DNA of 64,000 bases. Origin: Dacryopinax spathularia (taxonomy: Eukaryota; Basidiomycota; Dacrymycetes; Dacrymycetales; Dacrymycetaceae). Position 1 is the first letter of the stretch; every line of letters begins with the position of its first letter. The position numbers were made by a program, and so were the translations under genes. Shown in pieces: positions 48,541 to 58,990 of this stretch. The notes beneath the pieces were generated by a model, which saw only the letters and a program-made list of their open reading frames with translations, searched no databases and was not told where the DNA came from. The stretch is taken from positions 620,001-684,000 of the forward strand of contig JBBPFI010000016.1 of the NCBI GenBank assembly GCA_037974965.1, written 5' to 3'.

Positions 48541-49804
48541 CTACTTGCCCTTCTTCGCTTCTCGCTCCTTTTCTTCCCTCTCCTTTTCTATCTCCTTGCT
48601 CCTTCGCTCTGCAGCCTCCGTCAGCTTCCTGAGTACTCCAAGCGGACCGTCCTCCTTGTCCCATACTCTCTCCCACAGCGCTCGTGCATTCCGCGTCTGC
48701 TGGCCCGAGACAAAACTCCCATAATATTGCGCTAGCAACGTCGTTGCCGGGCTGATGATTCTGGATATCCGCCTTGCGAAGTAGTCGTACATCATTGGCG
48801 GGACATGCTCCAGCGAGATAAGCATTTCTTTCTTTCTGCAGCAATGTTAATTTCGGAGAACATCGCGTTAGAGATGGTGCGACGTACGGTGAAGGGATAC
48901 TTCGCAGCGCAGATTCATATGCATCGTCATCCAGCTGCTTCAGTCCCACGAGTTTGTGCCTCAATTTCTCGCGGAATACAGACTGGTTGTCGATTATTGC
49001 AGATACTTCGCGCCCCTCTCGTCTCATGGCCGCGGCATAACCCGCGAATACAGCGTGTACACCAGGAAAAGACATCAAAGTCATCCGTCCTTCGGCGACG
49101 CTGGGGCTTCGACCATAAAAGATGTATCGACCACGGAGGAAGGACCATCGTTCCGTGCGAACGGGCGGGAAAGGATAATGGATCCACCGATTTCGAAGAT
49201 CCTTGGCCTGAGCCACGAGCTGCCGTAGCCTAGCTAGGGTTTCTTCATCCTCATGCATAGACTCTTTCGTGAATAGTTTCTTGACACCAAACAATACTTC
49301 CATGGCCCTGAGCGCAATCTCGGCGGTTTTGATATCATCTTCCGTAGGAGGCGTCGAGGACAGGTTCGCCTCTTCCGCAGTTTTCATCAAAAGGTTTCTT
49401 ACCGCAGGAAATCGTCGGTCAGCAGCTTCCTCCTTCTCCTTCTCGGTAGGGTTCGGGGACATGCCATAGAGAGGAGGAATAGAGACTCTGACTTCGACTG
49501 GTCCCGGAAACGAGGTGGCGTCTAAGAGCTTGCGCTCGTAGTGCCACACTTTGCGCCAACACAGCGTATGACATCTTGGCTCAACCGCGAAAGCCCGTCT
49601 GTTTGTCCGTTGCGTGCAGAAGGTAATGCATCGTTCGTCCACGTTTGCGCCGAGATCAACGACTGCAGGCTCCTTCGAGGTCGCTTCGGATCTCGGGGCT
49701 ATGGCTGAAAACATCCTGATCAACGCAGCCACCAGATCATCTTCATCAGACGGATTATTGGAGCTTGAATTCGGAGGTGTCGAGCTCTCCGGAGTTGTTG
49801 ACAT
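48541..49804 (-). CDS. Twin-CX3C family protein, copy 2 (403 aa, 2 exons)
   Basis: Exons 49804-48888 and 48835-48541, with a 53-nt intron. It contains VDERCITFC, 14 residues, then CHTLCWRKVWHYERKL. A charged helical region follows, then RWSFLRGRYIFYGRSPSVAEGRM and AAMRREGREVSAIIDNQ. Exon 2 (295 nt) encodes EMLISLEHVPPMMY ... LWERVWDKEDGPLGVLRKL and a Glu/Lys/Arg tail. The last exon has exactly the same length as in copy 3, which lies 356 bp upstream in the same orientation, so the two are tandem duplicates. No signal peptide or membrane segment. Function unknown. The ATG at 49804 is chosen by alignment with the other copies; the frame is open further upstream. Confidence 0.75.
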
Positions 49805-50160
49805 AGTCAAGGTATACAGATGACGGGATGGGTATAAGATGTAAGGGAACAAAGGGTGAGTGACGCGCGGTTCGACCGGCACTGTGCCGCACCGCCCGGG
49901 GTCCCGGGAATGTAGGGACTAAGGACCCCGATAATGACAATAATATAATAGGCGCCCGTCTGACACCGTTGATTGTGCTCAAGGACCTGTCGTCGTACTC
50001 GACGTTCTCCCTCGCGCCTGGGCTTCAGAAGGACAACCATTTACAAGTTCACTGGCCAGCCACGGTTTAATACCTTGCGGTTGAACAGGCAAATCACATT
50101 AGGAGGGTAGTAAGCGAATCAGCGAATGCCGACGACCTCCTCGGCGCTAAACTCGGAGTC

Positions 50161-51561
50161 CTACTTCTCCCCCTTGCGCTCTCGTTCCTTCTCCGCTTGC
50201 TTTTCCTCCACCATCTTCTTTTTTCGTTCTAAAGCCTCGTGCACCTTCCTCAGTGTGCCCATCACACCCTTCTCTGGATCCCACACTCGCTCCCACATGG
50301 TCTGAGCGTTTTGGGCCTGCTTGCCGGAGACGAAGCTCTCTTGATAGCGCTTGAGGAAGGACACGGCTGGTTGAAAGACTTGCGATATGCTGTCCTTCAC
50401 GTGGTCGTATATCATCGGCGGGACATGCTCGAGTGAGATGAGCACCACCTTTGCTCTGAAGACGTGTCAGCTTGTGGTCCGGAACATATATCAAGGTAAA
50501 CATGCGCACTGTGGTTCCTCGGCCTCCTGCTCCTTCTCCTTCGAACTGCGCCCCAGACGAGCCCGACGAGCCTCCGCAACCACCTCTCTCAACCCCATTG
50601 CCTTCGGCTCCTTCCGTGCTTGTGTCAGGTGATAGTGTGACACGTTATCGATCACCGCTGAGACCTCGCGCCCCTCCTTCCGCATTGCCTCTACAAAAGG
50701 CTCGAATCCGGCCATCCCGCCGAGATACGCCATCGAGTTCCATCGGCGGCCGGCGTACGCCGGGGTGCGAGAGTAGAAGATATAGTGACCTTGCAAGAAG
50801 GACCAGAAGCTGGTCTTGACCGGCGGGAAAGGATGATGTGTCCACTTGTTCCGAAGCGCCTCGGCTTCGGCTAGGCGCTGCTCGAGGTCTGCGGCATCCC
50901 TGTCTTTCCGCTCGATGATGCTGTCGACGGTGAATCTTTCCTTAAAGATCCGTGACATGATCTGCGCGACCTCTTCCTGAGCGTGTGGCGGGAGATGGAC
51001 CATGGTGTGCTTATCCTTTCGGCAGAGCTCCAGCTCTCTCTGGAGCGCAGCGACGTCTTCTTCCGAGGGCGGTTCCTGAGGGAGCCGCATAGCGGCCGCG
51101 CGCCGCTCGAGGTGCTTCCACTGAGCGCCCAGCCGCTCTTCGACCATGCGGCCCTGCTCTTCCGGAGTCAACGTCGGCGAATCGAGATTAATATTAGACG
51201 GGACGGTGATCTGCAGCGCCATATTCCGATCGGGAAACGACACGACGTCGATAAGCTTGCGCTCGTACTCCCACACCTTGCGCCAACAGAACGTGTGGCA
51301 GCTCGGCTCCTTCCCGACCGCGCGGAAGTTGGATCGTTGGGTGCAGAAGGTAAAACATCGCTCGTCGATCCGAGGCTCGACTTTGACCACCGGAAGAGGC
51401 GGGGGCGGAAGAGGAAGGACGGTAACTGGTAGGAACCTCCCAAACCCGGTCGGGCGGAGGACAACACGCTGACGGTCGGGCAGATTATCGCGCTCGTCTC
51501 GTGGCATTCTTGATCTTGAAGTGTCTGAGCTTGAGCTTGAGCTTTCGCGAGCCGGTGACAT
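50161..51561 (-). CDS. Twin-CX3C family protein, copy 3 (448 aa, 2 exons)
   Basis: Exons 51561-50510 and 50455-50161, with a 54-nt intron. A Ser/Arg start and a Pro-rich linker precede IDERCFTFC, 14 residues, and CHTFCWRKVWEYERKL. A long charged coiled region (about 150-240) separates this from FWSFLQGHYIFYSRTPAYAGRRW and EAMRKEGREVSAVIDN. Exon 2 encodes VVLISLEHVPPMIY ... MWERVWDPEKGVMGTLRKV and a charged tail. Best kept between the copies are the twin CX3C block, the FL-GHYI-Y block, the EGREV-A-IDN block and the ISLEHVPPM-Y block, which probably mark the functional core. Function unknown. Confidence 0.75.
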
Positions 51562-51836
51562 GGGAGAAGGAATTGGTGCAGATGGTTGTGGATAAGTATG
51601 TCAGAAGGGTATGAATGCTGTTGGAAGTGCTGCAGCCAAGTTGTGCAAGCTCAGAGTCGAGTGACGGTGGGAGTCGAGAAGAAGCGGATCAGCATGGACC
51701 CTGACGACCTTCGGAGATTGCCGGACAAGCGCAAAGAACCGAGTACAAGGTCCTTCGCCTCCAAAACCTCATAAATAATGTCCGCATAAAGTCTATTTCA
51801 TCCCACAAACAAAACATACCCACAATCACTAACGAT

Positions 51837-51850
51837 ACACACACACACAC
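51837..51850. repeat. (AC)7 microsatellite
   Basis: Seven AC units downstream of the PAL stop codon, in an otherwise C/A-rich 3' region. Confidence 0.9.
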
Positions 51851-51904
51851 CAGCTCTCCCCCTGCTATGTACTACCCCACCCAAGTCAAACAGAAACAAG
51901 CGAA

Positions 51905-54421
51905 CTAAAACGCAAACACCTCCCTCAGCACCCCCGCCACCCTCCCATCCCTCAAACTCTCATAGATCCTACTAACGCTCTCCCCGATCGTCCCCCCCTC
52001 GAAACCCGCTTCAAAGGATCTTGAATTATCCTTCCCGTGCGGCCTCACCCCGAGCTCGAGGCGGACGAATTCGTATATCTTTCTCGTCCTTGGTGAGAGC
52101 CATTCGCTCGCTGGTGCTGGGCCTGCTTGGGGTGTCCAGGCGAGGGTCTCTTGCCTGAGTTGCGTGTAGGCGTCGTACGACTCCTGGGCTAGCTCGGCCC
52201 GGAATGACGGGATCTTCGAGATTTCCGAGACGGCGCCGTGCGCTAGGAAATAGTCGACCAGCGGGGTCGTGCAGTACGAGAAGATCTTGTCCATCCTCCC
52301 CCGGGCGTCCATACTGCTCGTCTGGTCATACTTGTCGCTCACGAGCTCTAACTTCGCCTCTGCCAAATCGCGCTCCACGTGCTCGCCGAAGAAGTTTGCC
52401 AGGGCGGCGGACATGAGCGCGCGCATCCGGTCTGCGAGGCGGAACTGCTGGGCGCGGAGGTCGAGCGCTTGACAGAGGACGTACAGGTAGGAAGCGGTGA
52501 GCAGGGAGAGCACGTCGATCGCTTCGAGGGTTTTGCGTGCGGAGATCAGGGCGAGCGAGTTGACAGCTTGGTTATGCAGCTCGGCGCTTTGCACGTGGGT
52601 GCTCACTGGGTTCGCGAGATACCCGAGTTCGGAGACGTAAGCCGCACAGGCGATATCGAGCCCCTTGCAATGGTAGTTGATGGATGGGTCTGTACCTGCT
52701 AGGTTGGGCGGGAGACCGCGGTTCATGGACGGGTTGAGCAGCTCGGTGCATTGCGCGAAGAGGAGCTTGCCGAGGTGGTGCAGGGATAAGCGGAGTTTTT
52801 CCATCGCGTTCGTTAGCGCCATCGCTTGGAAGTTGCCGCCGTGGTGGACGTGGCCGGTCTCGCCGTCGACAAGAGGATTGTCGGTCGCTGTACGCGAGTG
52901 GTCAGCACTAGCTCGGATGCGCAGCCATGAGGAAGAAGCTCCGACAAAAGCAAGGCCAGAAGCCAAAGGAAGGAGGAAGAAGGAGAGAAGGAGAGGGGAA
53001 GCAGTACTCACTGGAATTACATTCCTGCGTAACCGTCGCCCAAGCCCCCAACACCTCCTCCACCTGCGGGCCAATCCACTGCGGGCTCGTCCTAAGCGGA
53101 TACCTATCCTGCCTCAACACCCCCCTATCCCTCTCCAGCTCCACCTCCTTCTCCTCCCCGCCAACGGCAAGCTTACTCCCCTCAAGCAGGCGCCACATGT
53201 TGCTCGCTGCTTCGACTTGGCCAGGGTGAGGACGGGTGACGGCGTGTATGAAGGGATGGTGAGACGCTTGGACGCCTTTGAGCGCTTCGGTGCCCATTGC
53301 TGTGCAGGCTTGGGCGAGGAGGGTGAGCAGGGCGGTGTCGTACAGCGCTAGGGAGGCAGTAGCGGCTGAGAAAGCGGTGCCGTTAAGGATGCCCAGATGA
53401 TCTTTCGCGCTAAATTTGTGTGGCTTCAGGCCTGCAGACTCGAGCGCTGCGGGGGCGGGGAGGAGCTGGCGCGAGTCCCTTGGGCCGGCGTAGCACCTGA
53501 TCCCGGGGTTGGCCATCAACGTCCCCGCTACGTAGCTCAACGGCTGAAGGTCGCCAGACGCAGAGATAGAGCCACGGAGGGGGACGAGCGGCGTAATGTT
53601 CTTGTTCAGCAAGTCGGTCATTGCGGAGATAGTGCTCCACTGCACACCCGAATGACCGCGGATGAGCGAGTTGGTCCGGATCGCTATGGCCGCTCGGACC
53701 CATGATTCTGGCATGCTGAGTGAAGTGAGGGGATCGAGCACGGGTAGAGGCTTGGGCGGGGCCGGGTTGGAGGACTCATTTTGCGAAGAAGAGGAGAGGG
53801 GAAGCACACCGCAGTGCTGATGCTGCAGCAGACTCTTCCCCAGGGCCAAATACTGGTGGGTTCTCGTATCCGCTGCGCCGTCCAGTCAGCCCCAGCTGCA
53901 AACACGCATATATGCACACATCTACTCACCTGACCCGCCATAGCCCGTAGAGATGCCATACACGCTCTTCCCCTCGTCGAGCTTACTCTGGATGGCCCGT
54001 TCGGCCTTGTTGACTTTCTGCCGCTCGCCGCGCTCGGTGGAGAGAGTCACGGGTGAGAGGTAGCGCGAGGCGGCGATTATATCGGGTATAGTGAGGGAAT
54101 AGCCATCGATGGTGACTGGTTGGCCTGACCTGTTGTGTCCCTGTTAGCCGGTTGCTGGGGAGGGAGGGGGGGGGGAAGAAGGGGGACGTACAAATGCCGC
54201 TCGACCCTGTCATACGTGTCGAGGAAGACGTCCACGAGGGTCGTCCCCCTCGGAGGGAGGATATGGGCCGAGTTCATGTACCCTTCCTGCTTGGTGTTGG
54301 AGCCGTTCATGTTGGGCTCGGGGGCAGGCTGGGCGGTGTGGCCGTTGACGTGTGCTTTTGAGGAGGTGTCCCATGCATGGGCGGGGCCGGGAGCGGCTGC
54401 TTCTTCGGCTTGGACGATCAT
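51905..54421 (-). CDS. PAL: Phenylalanine/tyrosine ammonia-lyase (757 aa, 4 exons)
   Basis: Exons 54421-54192, 54129-53930, 53872-53012 and 52887-51905; phases agree. The MIO cofactor forms from Ala248-Ser249-Gly250 in [17 protein letters not shown]. The N-terminal catalytic loop ([15 protein letters not shown]) is interrupted by an intron. The selectivity pair is His161-Gln162 ([10 protein letters not shown]), as in fungal enzymes that accept both phenylalanine and tyrosine. [20 protein letters not shown], the usual active-site segment, begins the last exon. The enzyme releases ammonia from phenylalanine to give trans-cinnamate (and p-coumarate from tyrosine), for catabolism or aromatic secondary metabolism. 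Size is normal for fungal PAL. No other phenylpropanoid gene is adjacent. Confidence 0.95.
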
Positions 54422-56533
54422 CGCTCTTACTTTTCTTTTGGGCTGTGAGGTAGGCACTCGGAAGGGAGGGATGGGACAGGGTGATGGATAGATAAACTCG
54501 ATCCAAGAGCGCAAGAAAGTCGGGTGGGGATTTATACGAGTGCCAGGAAACCGGAGCTCGGCATCACATGTATCCATTCCCATTCTCATTCCGAGTGGTT
54601 ATCAGCCATACAACAAGCCCAAGAGTTTACCCCAACAGATCATCCATTCTCTCATGCCGAATACGGTTTCCAGAAGCCGAGCACAGACAGTCGCAAAACA
54701 AGCAAGAGCCAGAGTGAGGTCACCGGCATCCATATGCCAAAGGTCTCGGCCCCGCCTCCTAGGCCTGCTTCATTGGATGAATGATCATGGGAAGGCTAGC
54801 TATCATGACACGAGTGACGATAAGCCCATTCGCCAGAGCGCACAGATTCCGAGGAGAGCACAAGCACGAGCACGAGCAACGACCCAAGTTCCAGCGATCT
54901 CAGCCCAGCGTCAAAGCACGAGCGAACGAGCAAGATCCGACCCGACCCACCGGCACCCAACGAGCAAGAGGACGTGTCTCGCCGCTCGGGGCTCGAACGC
55001 GCTCGGTGAAGTGGCGAGGGAACTCGAGTTGGGCAAGGTCCGCCCGAGATCTGGAATGGGCTGTTTTCCCGCTCGCCCTGGGAATCACGTGTCTAGGGTC
55101 CGATCGACGGTGAGGGCAAGACGTCATTCGTGTGGGGTCGGAAGGATTCCGTTTCGTTCGCTCAGCTCTTCCGCGTCTTTGGCTGGGAGATCTAGAAGGC
55201 TGGTTATCTCTTTATCTGTTCGTTCTAGAATCTTGGGTGATGATGATGACACGGTATCGGGATCGGGAGACTTCGTATCTATGCACGCTGATTATCATCC
55301 ACTGCTTACTTTTACTTAATCAGCACAGATCACTGCGAATCAACCAAACGGCGCCGGTCTTGCGAAGATCAACGGCAGTGATGAGGAATGATCAACCGCT
55401 GATTTCTCGGCATTCTCTGACTGATCTTACTAGTTGTAATGATCACTCTGCTCACTCGGATCTTCCCGCGGACTCCTGATGATCCTCGGGCCGATCTCGG
55501 AACTGCTGATAGGATCGGTCAGTATCAGGATATCTTCAAGAAATGAGTTTATCTTGCGGAGCGCCGTCGTTCGGCGTCGTCTATTGGCATTACTGCTATT
55601 GGGCAGTCCACCTCCCCGTCTGGGACAGGGATGCAGCGTCGTGTACCCTTCCCATACCTGAATGCTCTTTTCTTCTGAAATACCCCTGCCGAGAACGGCT
55701 TGCGCTTGCGCTTCGACTTGAATAGTGTACTGCAGTAAGCAAAGGGCGAGCGAGCGAGAGACTCCTTCTTTCAGCTCGGGCCGGCTTCGCTTCTTCTTTT
55801 GTTATCCCAGCTTCATCTTTCCCCTCATACGTGTTGACCCTACCAGTACCCGGAAGGGTAGGAAGGGATAACGACGTTCCGAATCCCGTCTGCGTCGGGT
55901 GCTCAACCTGCCGGCTGGCCCTTCTTCGCATGCTCAGTACGAGATGAGATACCGTGACGGACTCGTGCTCCCCGGTGGGTCAGGACCAAGATCCGGCCTT
56001 CCGGCACTGGGGCATCAATTCCGGATATGTAACATACAGTAAATCTGGATAAACGGTGTTCCAGGCGGGAGGTGAGATCTCTCCAGTGCCAGGGGGAATA
56101 TGGTCGTCGCACGGTCTGGGCTGGGAAGAGGGGAGAGGTTGGTCTTTTCTTCTTTTTTTTCCCTCGGGCGAGGAGTGTCCTATGCTGCAAGTAATTAATA
56201 TATGCGCTTCGACTGCAAACGTGATTGCATACCCGGATATATCCAAGCATTGTTCTTACAGGGGCTCCCGTTCGGATTATCCTTTCAACAAGGTGTTATC
56301 TGTGGATGCTGTCGGGGAGAAGCCAGCGTCAGAGGGCGATAATGAACACCGACCACGTTCGTCCTCGGTTTCGGAACCGGCGACCTGGTACGCAAGATCG
56401 TTGTAGAGAGGGTTGGGATATGCATGCGATAGGTATTGAGCAGCGAGGGCGTACAACAAGCTCGTAAAAAGGACGAGATATACCCCCATACGCATCGCAC
56501 CTCAACCTGTCCTTCTTCGGCTCGTACCTCTGT
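54422..56533. promoter_or_regulatory. 2.1-kb intergenic region upstream of PAL
   Basis: Contains the PAL promoter; no gene is supported. The part at 55,370-55,530 is rich in TGATC/GATC words. Long open frames here (for example plus strand, 54,540-55,319) are low-complexity Arg/Ser readings without domains. Confidence 0.45.
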
Positions 56534-57189
56534 CTACTCACGACCTCCCGCCTGTCCACGCCTCTCCAGCCCTCCTAGCTCCAGGTCGGGCTCATAGGGC
56601 GGCGGCTCTACCCCTCCCACCCCCGCCCCCACCCCAGCTCCGGGCCGAGCAGGGAAATACGCCGCCCCAGGCGGCTGGACGCCGCTCTCCCTCAGCACGG
56701 CCAGCTCAACTTCAACTTCCACTACAGCAGGAGGGCTCTTAGCTGCTTCCCCATACCCGGGGAGTTCGTCTCCTTCTACACTTTCCTCTGGCAGTCTATT
56801 AACTCCTGAGCGGGAAGTGCGGGAAGTGCGGGCACGGCGAGGCCGGGAAGGGGTCGTATAGTACGTGTAGTACCCTGTTGGGAGGGCTGGGATCTCACCT
56901 CGCCTGCTGGAGGAGGGGGAGGAAAAGAAGAACGCCGCGAAGGGCGAGACGGACGAGTTTGGGTTGGCGAGGCCCGAGGAGGTAGCGCTGAGGGCAAGGG
57001 CGTGGGCGCGGTGACGGGCGTTGTACCGGCGGATGAAGAGGACTGAGCTTAGGAGGAGGGCGGCGCCTGCCACTGTTGGCACGCTGTTAGCGAGATCGGG
57101 AGGGCAGGACGGAAGAGGAGAGTAGGGAAATGGGGGATTGAAGAGGACGTACGAAGTACGATTGCGATTGCGACTGATTGATCCATCAT
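56534..57189 (-). CDS. Small single-pass membrane protein with PY motifs, D (191 aa, 2 exons)
   Basis: Exons 57189-57153 (37 nt) and 57072-56534, with an 80-nt intron preceded by a GCTAAC branch site. The join gives MMDQSVAIAIVLLAGAALLLSSVLFIRRYNARH: one membrane helix split by a phase-1 intron. Its LAGAALLLSSVLFIRRY resembles LAGTLLSFLLFLLRYTRR in gene B. A Ser/Tyr/Arg-rich middle is followed by DELPGYGEAAKSPP and, near the end, VEPPPYEPDLE. This fits the family pattern of a proximal LPxY and a distal PPxY. Likely a membrane adaptor for a WW-domain ubiquitin ligase, by motif only. Two adjacent ATGs at the start are equivalent. Confidence 0.75.
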
Positions 57190-58004
57190 CTTTTGGAGTC
57201 GTATACGCTGCGGTGATCTGTCGGTTCAGTCGTCCTCGCTGGAGTAGGAGAGTAGCTGGCGTACCTTTCAATGTTCCCCAACTACCTCAGTATTACTCTC
57301 ACTATAGGTCTAGCGGTATGAGAGGTTGAGCAGCCAAGAACGAGCATGCTCAGCGCACTACTTGTAAGTATCGCCAACCAGCGAGCACAAGGCTCGTCGA
57401 CTCATTCGCCCCATTCCCGCCGACCGCCGAGAGCACCGATCAACAGGAGGCAGGGGACAGCGAATCGGCAGCGTCCGACGACCTTCTCGGCCCATCGTCC
57501 CCTGATGGAGTGTCGGGCCGTGTGAACCAGGCTCTCAGAGGGGGCGAACTGAATTGCGGGGACGCGGGGTGAGCGCCGAGTTTGGTGTGGTCAGCAGGAG
57601 GCTGGGGCACGTGATCTCCCTATCGGCCCGCAGAGTTTCGCAGCTGGTTCTGGCCAGAGGTGCTGGGCAGGACGGCCCGGGGATGGGCGCTTGTTGGGCT
57701 GCAGATGGTCTGGATTCCTAGGCGGGGCGTCGACGGTCATACGGTACGTATGCTCTTGCTTGCATCTTACTTGGAGTGTTGTGGAGAAGTTGGCCGTTCT
57801 CGAGATTGCATACGTCCATCTTACTTCAGAACTCTCGCTTGCATCTATCTATGGGCGTGAAACAGGTATATCACATTAAGCTAAACCCTACACGTATGCA
57901 CAACCAAGCGTTCGATGCACTGGCCTAGGAGGGCGAAAGCTGTATATATGCGCTCAACAGTCGGCGTTCTGGTGGTTACGGTCGATGTAGGTTGTTCACC
58001 CGTC
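57190..58004. other. Intergenic region, nothing recognised
   Basis: About 815 bp between two minus-strand genes; short frames only. Confidence 0.5.
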
Positions 58005-58990
58005 CTAAATCCTACGAGCACGCGATCAGGTAAGTGAGAGGAGTGAAAGCGGGTGGGAAGGACGCACCTGCGACCACCTCCGTACTTTGTCTTAGAGAAA
58101 TCGAACGGCACGTATTTGTACTTGATCATATGCCTACCCCAGCGCAGTCAGTCTGCCAAGTAGGGGTGTGAGAAGGTGGGGAGGACGTACCGGATTTGCC
58201 GACGCATCGTGATGGCGAACAGGATGCAGAAGTAGACCACTAGGATAGGCCAGTACACGGGAACGTCGAATATCCTCGATACGGTGCACGCGAGCGCGAT
58301 GAGCGTCGCACGGGTCGCTGCGATCCTGCGTTCATCGTTAGCATCATCCTCCACCGGAGCACAACGCGCACAGAGCAGGAGAGCAAGGAGTCGGGAGAGA
58401 AGGAGGAAGGAGGGAAGGAACGAGGAAGGAGGGAAAACGCACCAGAACTTCCACTCCGGCAACCGTCTAATAAAAGGCCGGAACTCGTCGTCCTTGGCAC
58501 TTGTGGGCAACCCCTCCTCGCCACCTTCTTCGACCGAGGTCTCCATTGCGTCCTGGTCGATTGAGGGGTCGAACTTGGGTTGGAGGAAGGCGAGGAAGAG
58601 GTTGAGGAGGTAGATGAAGAGTGCGTCTATTGGATCATTAGGCTTGCCAGAATATTGTGTGACGGAGGAGGGGAGGCGTACAGCATACTGCAAGGTCATT
58701 AGCGGATATTCGTGGGCATACAACAGCAGAACTCACCGATATACCACTACCACCCAGCACAAACAAAATCCTCCCAGTCAGCTCTCCTCTCTAATGGACA
58801 ACCCAACGCTACTCACCCCCTGCGCTACCAGAATCCTAACCATAAACAGCGCAAGCAACACGCCCGTAGCCAGCCACCGCTCCATCCACTTCGGCGCCGT
58901 CCGGTCCAGATACATCTGCGCGATCCGGACATACTTGTTCGCTTGGGAGATCGCTTCGTTTATTGGTGGGGCCGCTGTTGGGCCGTCCAT
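58005..58990 (-). CDS. RER1: Rer1, retrieval receptor for ER membrane proteins (193 aa, 7 exons with two microexons)
   Basis: Exons: 58990-58817, 58746-58737 (10 nt), 58687-58682 (6 nt), 58626-58443, 58325-58191, 58133-58068 and 58011-58005 (7 nt with the stop). Only this splicing rebuilds the conserved run ILVAQG-WYIV-C-YALFIYLLNLFLAFLQPKFDP; all phases agree and all introns are GT-AG. Other family blocks are YLDRTAPKWMERWLATG, DEFRPFIRRLPEWKFW, ATRATLIALACTVSRIFDVPVYWPILVVYF and RRQIRHMIKYKYVPFDFSK. Four hydrophobic segments match the known topology. Rer1 sits in the cis-Golgi and returns escaped ER membrane proteins and unassembled subunits in COPI vesicles. The last 7-nt exon (ending RI, stop) is less certain, since reading on also gives an open frame. 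Divergent from ERV14. Confidence 0.92.

Noticed and set aside
54540-55319. 260-codon open frame upstream of PAL
   Set aside because: Arg/Ser-rich low-complexity reading with no domain and no splice sites, and overlapping frames are open too; typical of GC-rich non-coding DNA.
57881-58067. Read-through extension of RER1 beyond exon 6
   Set aside because: Would add about 60 residues unlike any Rer1 tail; a GTGCGT donor and a TAG acceptor give a normal-length protein instead.
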